64,000 nt of DNA from Bartonella australis AUST/NH1. Lineage in GTDB: Bacteria; Pseudomonadota; Alphaproteobacteria; Rhizobiales; Rhizobiaceae. The notes below the pieces were generated by a model. It was not told the origin of the DNA. It saw only the letters and a program-made list of their open reading frames with translations, and ran no database searches. The stretch is taken from assembly GCF_000341355.1 (NCBI RefSeq), contig NC_020300.1, positions 992,001-1,056,000 on the forward strand. The letters run 5' to 3'. Both the position numbers and the translations under genes were made by a program. Below are positions 59,632 through 64,000 of the stretch, piece by piece (positions within the stretch are counted from its first letter, which is position 1; the number at the start of each line of letters is the position of its first letter).

Positions 59632-60545
59632 GATGCGTCCTCCATTACCCATTTAATAACATCGCTATAAGTACGACCCCCTGCTCTTGCAATATCAGGG
59701 ACAAGGGAAGTTCGCGTCATACCAGGCTGAGTATTAATTTCGAGCCAAACTAATTCCCCTGTTTCCTCATTAAAACGAAAATCAGAACGGCTAACACCCC
59801 GACACCCTATAGCCTTATGTGCCACCAAAGACATTCTTTGCACATTTTGGTAAATATTTAATGAAAGCTGCGCAGGACAAATGTGAACCGAGCCACCAGG
59901 CTTATATTTTGAATCATAGTCAAAAAACTGAAGAGGTTTATCAAGCAAAATTTCGCAAACATCCAAAGCCTCATCACCTAAAACAGCACAACTAAGTTCG
60001 CGCCCAGGGATATATTTTTCAATAATTACCTCATCACCATAAATCCACTCAGTACTTACGATATCACACGGCGGAAAATCCTCCCCTTCCTCCACAATCA
60101 TCACACCAAAGCTAGACCCTTCACGTACAGGTTTAATAACGTAAGGTGGCTTCATCGGATGCCCATATTCTCGCCCTATAGCAAAGCGGCTCATCACACG
60201 AGAAGGAGCTACAGGGACGCCAGCACTGGCAGCTATAATCTTTGCACGCCCTTTATCCATCGCCAATGCCGATGCTGCTACCCCAGAATGAGTGTAGGGA
60301 ATTTTTAAATATTCAAGAATACCCTGGATAAAACCATCTTCACCAAATGGCCCGTGCAACGCGTTAAAAGCGACACCCGGCCGCAATTGTTCAAGCACAG
60401 AAGCAATATGACCGTCAACATCTATACGAACTACATGATATCCCTGTTCTTCAAGAGCGTCAGAACAAGCTGCACCCGAAGATAAGCTTATGGACCGCTC
60501 AGCGGAAAACCCTCCCATCAACACGGCTATATGCTTATCTCTCAT
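59619..60545 (-). CDS. ddl: D-alanine--D-alanine ligase
   Basis: This 308-residue ATP-grasp enzyme joins two D-alanines for the end of the peptidoglycan stem peptide. Visible marks are [17 protein letters not shown] at the N-terminus, [46 protein letters not shown] (ATP-binding Lys), [15 protein letters not shown] and [17 protein letters not shown] (metal-binding Glu and Asn). It overlaps ftsQ by 13 bases (34 if the ftsQ ATG is used). A gap of 235 bases separates it from murB. Confidence 0.96.
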   Translation of the reverse strand: MRDKHIAVLMGGFSAERSISLSSGAACSDALEEQGYHVVRIDVDGHIASVLEQLRPGVAFNALHGPFGEDGFIQGILEYLKIPYTHSGVAASALAMDKGRAKIIAASAGVPVAPSRVMSRFAIGREYGHPMKPPYVIKPVREGSSFGVMIVEEGEDFPPCDIVSTEWIYGDEVIIEKYIPGRELSCAVLGDEALDVCEILLDKPLQFFDYDSKYKPGGSVHICPAQLSLNIYQNVQRMSLVAHKAIGCRGVSRSDFRFNEETGELVWLEINTQPGMTRTSLVPDIARAGGRTYSDVIKWVMEDASCMR

Positions 60546-60780
60546 AACAACTCACCTTTTTATAATCTAGATATAGAATCCATAACAGAAACCGATACCA
60601 CATATAGAAAAAGCTAGATTTATCATTGCGAATCAACAATCTAGCATTTTCTCCTAATGAATCAGAATCAGAAGCATGAAGCAAGAGTTTCTCTGTTAAT
60701 TTATTGATTTTTAATAGATTTTTTTCTTATCTCTTTGAAATGACTCAATTTTTTAAATTACCAAAATTAAAGAAACAAAA

Positions 60781-61749
60781 TTAATCAAAAGGAAAGACCG
60801 TGCGATCTCGTTCAAATTGGCCGATACGTTGTATCTCCCACTGTAAGAGATGAGCTGAATGAGCAAAAACACGCGCACGTACTGTTTCACCTAATTTCTC
60901 AAGATCATAGCCTGTAGCTTGACCTGTATTAATCATAAAATTACAATGCATATCGCTCATTTGAGCGCCGCCGATCCGTAGACCACGGCACCCCGCTTCG
61001 TCAATAACACGCCACGCGGACGTTCCATCGGGGTTGCGGAAAGTTGATCCCCCCGTTTTTTCACGAACAGGCTGCACCGTCTCCCGATGGAGAGCCACTT
61101 CGTTCATAGCTGTGCGGATATCTCCCCTCTTTCCTACTTCTCCTTCCAACAAAGCAGAGATAAAGACAAATCCTTCAGGAATATCACAATGACGATAAGA
61201 ATAATGCATATCCTCTGGCTTCAAGGTATGACGCTGCCCTCCACGGTCAAGTGCGTAAACCTCAACGACGCGCGCCGCCGTTTCAAAACCGTTCGCACCA
61301 GCATTCATTTTCAGCGCTCCGCCGATCCCACCAGGAATACCATAATAAAAATGAAAACCAAAAATCTCAGCCTCTAAAGCTGCTAACGCTAAATGCTTAC
61401 CCGCCGTAGCGGCACCGACCAGAAAGCGCCTTGGAGAAATTTGCTGCAATTGCCCAAAACCCTTTGCAGAAAGACGAACGACAACACCAGGGATACCCCC
61501 ATCGCGCACTAAAAGATTAGAACCAATTCCCACAATCGTTACAGGAACGGATTTGGGCAAAACTTGAAAAAATAAAGCTAAATCAGCCTCATCAGAAGGC
61601 TGATAAAAAAGCTCAGCTAACCCGCCAGTGCGAAACCACGTCACCTTACGCATATCAACATTGGGGGTTAATTTTCCCTTTATACCGCTTAAGACCGGCT
61701 GTAATTGCGCCAATAGCGCCCCACCATCAATTAGCTGAAAATTCATCAT
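60781..61749 (-). CDS. murB: UDP-N-acetylenolpyruvoylglucosamine reductase
   Basis: This 322-residue FAD enzyme reduces UDP-GlcNAc-enolpyruvate to UDP-MurNAc. The type I/II flavin fold marks are [49 protein letters not shown] and [16 protein letters not shown] (catalytic Ser). [12 protein letters not shown] with a late Glu is also typical. It overlaps the murC end by about 20 bases, showing tight coupling. Start may be 61749 or the adjacent ATG at 61746; the frame also allows TTG at 61758. Confidence 0.95.
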   Translation of the reverse strand: MMNFQLIDGGALLAQLQPVLSGIKGKLTPNVDMRKVTWFRTGGLAELFYQPSDEADLALFFQVLPKSVPVTIVGIGSNLLVRDGGIPGVVVRLSAKGFGQLQQISPRRFLVGAATAGKHLALAALEAEIFGFHFYYGIPGGIGGALKMNAGANGFETAARVVEVYALDRGGQRHTLKPEDMHYSYRHCDIPEGFVFISALLEGEVGKRGDIRTAMNEVALHRETVQPVREKTGGSTFRNPDGTSAWRVIDEAGCRGLRIGGAQMSDMHCNFMINTGQATGYDLEKLGETVRARVFAHSAHLLQWEIQRIGQFERDRTVFPFD

Positions 61750-63154
61750 TTTTATCAAATATCGCTAGCTGATTAGGTAAAGCATAAGCCCACTGTGTAA
61801 TACTGCCGGCACCGAAAAAAACTAAATAATCACCGGCCTTTGCAGACGCCGCTACAAACGAAACTACGTCTTCTAGAGAATTAATCAGATGAACATCACT
61901 ATGGTTTGTCATTTGAATATGTTTCACCAATTCTTTAGAATTAAAGCCAGCTATAGGCCCTTCACCAGCTGCGTAAACTGGTGCAATCATCACTGTATCA
62001 GCATCGTTAAAACAACAAACAAAATCGTCAAATAAATCACGTAAACGAGAAAAACGATGAGGTTGCACAATAGCAATAACCCGCCCTTTCGCACTTTCTC
62101 GAGCAGAGTGCAAAACGGCCTTTATTTCAACCGGATGATGCCCATAATCATCAAATATTTCGATACCACGCCAACTCCCTGTCTGAGTAAAACGGCGCTT
62201 TACTCCACCAAATTCCGCTAACCCTTTCCGAATAGATTCATTTGAAATACCGAGCTCGTGAGCAACAGCGATCGCCGCGGTAGCGTTAGAAACATTATGT
62301 TGTCCTAGCATCGGCAAAACTAAATTTTTAAGTTCAACCTTCGTACCTGTTTTTCGCGAGCAAATAAGGACATCAAAATGCATTTTTCGACCCTCTATCG
62401 AAAGATTAAGGAAACGGACATCAGCCCGTGGATTTGCGCCATAAGTAACCACCCAACGGTCATCAATGCGATCAGCTAATGCCTGAACCTCTGGGTGATC
62501 AACACACATAACGGAAAAGCCGTAAAAAGGTACATTCTCCACAAATTTTCGAAAAGCTCCACACAAGGTATCAAAATTACCATAATGATCTAAATGCTCA
62601 GAATCAATATTGGTAACAATAGCGATATCAGCGGGCAATTTTAAAAATGTACCATCACTTTCATCGGCTTCAACTACCATCCAATTTCCGCTACCCATAC
62701 GCGCATTGGTTCCGTATGTATTGATGATGCCGCCGTTAATTACTGTCGGATCAAAGTGACCTGCATCAAGAAGCGCCGCTACCATAGATGTAGTAGTCGT
62801 CTTGCCATGCGTACCGCCAACAGCAATCGTTTGGCGAAAGCGCATCAACTCAGCCAACATTTCCGCACGCTTAACAATTGGTAAGTGCCTCTTCTTGGCA
62901 GCGATATATTCAGAATTTGTTTTTTTAATAGCAGTAGAAATAACAACAACTTCTGCCGCTCCTAAATTTTCAGCCTTATGACCTACATAGATATTAATCC
63001 CCTTATCCCGTAAGCGTTCGATATTTGCATTATTAGCTTGATCAGACCCTTGAATTTTATAACCGAGGTTATGAAGGACCTCGGCAATCCCGCTCATACC
63101 GATACCACCAATTCCTACAAAATGAATAAGTCCTATATTAAGCGGCATTTTCAT
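61727..63154 (-). CDS. murC: UDP-N-acetylmuramate--L-alanine ligase
   Basis: This 475-residue Mur ligase adds L-alanine to UDP-MurNAc in the cytoplasm. Marks are the N-terminal [17 protein letters not shown] nucleotide-binding loop, the ATP loop [30 protein letters not shown] (catalytic Glu), [11 protein letters not shown] and [20 protein letters not shown] seven bases before the ATG at 63154 supports this start over a TTG at 63157. The start overlaps the end of murG, and the end overlaps murB. Confidence 0.96.
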   Translation of the reverse strand: MKMPLNIGLIHFVGIGGIGMSGIAEVLHNLGYKIQGSDQANNANIERLRDKGINIYVGHKAENLGAAEVVVISTAIKKTNSEYIAAKKRHLPIVKRAEMLAELMRFRQTIAVGGTHGKTTTTSMVAALLDAGHFDPTVINGGIINTYGTNARMGSGNWMVVEADESDGTFLKLPADIAIVTNIDSEHLDHYGNFDTLCGAFRKFVENVPFYGFSVMCVDHPEVQALADRIDDRWVVTYGANPRADVRFLNLSIEGRKMHFDVLICSRKTGTKVELKNLVLPMLGQHNVSNATAAIAVAHELGISNESIRKGLAEFGGVKRRFTQTGSWRGIEIFDDYGHHPVEIKAVLHSARESAKGRVIAIVQPHRFSRLRDLFDDFVCCFNDADTVMIAPVYAAGEGPIAGFNSKELVKHIQMTNHSDVHLINSLEDVVSFVAASAKAGDYLVFFGAGSITQWAYALPNQLAIFDKNDEFSAN

Positions 63155-64000
63155 CAAAATACTCCCTTTTAATATTTAATACCGACCGCCCTGCAATCAA
63201 CGCTTCAACTGCATCTGCAAGAAGGGTGGTTGCACGAGGTTGCCCAGCCTTTTTTGCAGCAAGTGCTTGTTTTTCTAATAAATGTGGTTCGCGACAGGCT
63301 TTTGCTAAGAGAAAAGCGAGCATTTGCCCATTCAAATCTTTTTCTGCTACGATTTGAGCTCCTCCCATAGCAGCGAGCGTAGCTGCGTTCGCCGCCTGAT
63401 CGTGATCTAAAGCGTGTGGATACGGGATAAATAAAGCCGGCCGGCCAATCACCGCTATTTCACAAACAGTTGAAGCACCAGAGCGCGCTAAAATAAAGTG
63501 AGAGCGAGCGATATGTTCTGCCATATTGTCGAAAAAAGATGCAATCTCTGCCTGCACTCCCATATCGTTATAAATTTTTACTAAATTTTTAGTTTCACTG
63601 CGAACTTGCTGGATGATACGCAGGCGCTTACGCACGTTATTATCAAGTAAAGCGATTGCTTCGGGAACAATTTGTGAAAAAAAAGAAGCCCCTTGACTCC
63701 CGCCAAAAACCAAAAAATAAAACGGATCTTCACCAAGAGACGGAGAATAACAAATTTCCGCTGCTTTGAGGACGGCTTCACGAACAGGATTACCTGTAAG
63801 AAGCATTTTACGGGCGTAAACACTGTCATCCGCTAATAAACCACCCGCTATCATGCGTACTCCAACAGCCAACATTCTATTTGCGCGACCCATCACAGCA
63901 TTTTGCTCATGAATAAATGTCAAACGCCTCGTTAAGATAGCAACCAAAAGCGGTGGGAAAGTCGGATAACCGCCAAATCCGCCAATAAGGACAGGACGTA
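63138..64000 (-). CDS. murG: MurG glycosyltransferase, C-terminal part (runs off the window)
   Basis: The fragment holds about 287 residues. MurG transfers GlcNAc to lipid I to form lipid II at the inner face of the membrane. Reading from the edge, [14 protein letters not shown] and [16 protein letters not shown] mark the end of the N-terminal domain. The C-terminal domain has [19 protein letters not shown] (UDP-GlcNAc binding), [20 protein letters not shown] and [16 protein letters not shown], all typical. The first 75 or so residues are beyond the window. It overlaps murC by 17 bases. Confidence 0.95.
   Translation of the reverse strand, partial: RPVLIGGFGGYPTFPPLLVAILTRRLTFIHEQNAVMGRANRMLAVGVRMIAGGLLADDSVYARKMLLTGNPVREAVLKAAEICYSPSLGEDPFYFLVFGGSQGASFFSQIVPEAIALLDNNVRKRLRIIQQVRSETKNLVKIYNDMGVQAEIASFFDNMAEHIARSHFILARSGASTVCEIAVIGRPALFIPYPHALDHDQAANAATLAAMGGAQIVAEKDLNGQMLAFLLAKACREPHLLEKQALAAKKAGQPRATTLLADAVEALIAGRSVLNIKREYFDENAA

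Overview
The window is about 64 kb of chromosome from a reduced-genome alphaproteobacterium of the order Hyphomicrobiales (Rhizobiales), most likely Bartonella or a close Bartonellaceae relative. This rests on gene order and content: valS-popZ-tolC-pcm; the murG-murC-murB-ddl-ftsQ-ftsA-ftsZ-lpxC-bamD-recN-ligA chain; hflK-hflC-degP next to thyA-folA; a fused secDF; a circularly permuted two-piece tmRNA with the tag ANDNYAEARLAA; an alpha-type SspB; AT-rich DNA; and several long gene-free gaps. The species call is inference; no database search was possible.

Layout. 1-7.8 kb: envelope and housekeeping genes on the minus strand (valS fragment, popZ-like, tolC, isoaspartyl methyltransferase, a DEAD-box helicase, a small exported protein, ilvA), with tRNA-Cys, tRNA-Asn and tRNA-Leu. 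8-10 kb: a 2 kb gap with no convincing gene. 10-17 kb: secDF, a KefB/YbaL-type antiporter, a YbhN-type membrane protein and a TerC-CBS protein, then tRNA-Lys. 17.5-22.3 kb: mostly gene-poor sequence, then a tandem pair of cycA-type amino acid permeases whose upstream regions are also duplicated. 22.4-35.2 kb: a minus-strand series of ilvC, pdxJ, a RecD-like helicase, ilvI, miaA, degP, hflC, hflK, folA and thyA. The ilvI gene is preceded by a leucine-rich leader peptide and an intrinsic terminator, the layout of an attenuator; ilvH is not found beside it.

35-41 kb: a roughly 2 kb unit is present three times in tandem. Each unit carries a KgtP-type (MHS family) transporter, a terminator and downstream sequence, and the two junctions keep decayed pieces of the neighbouring thyA. 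Copies 1 and 3 are open; copy 2 has one extra codon, TAA, and a damaged candidate -10 box. 41.2-42.7 kb: the tmRNA gene lies directly upstream of sspB, whose product delivers tmRNA-tagged proteins to ClpXP, followed by DUF4169 and ribbon-helix-helix genes. 42.8-49 kb: uvrD/pcrA, a SCO1/SenC gene, prmA and an aminopeptidase P. 49.5-64 kb: ligA, recN, bamD, lpxC, ftsZ, ftsA, ftsQ, ddl, murB, murC and a murG fragment, all on the minus strand, so transcription runs from cell-wall precursor synthesis through division to outer-membrane assembly and DNA repair.

I found no CRISPR array, insertion sequence or prophage. The most informative features are the transporter triplication with thyA debris, the nonsense codon in its middle copy, the ilvI attenuator without ilvH, and the ssrA-sspB pairing.
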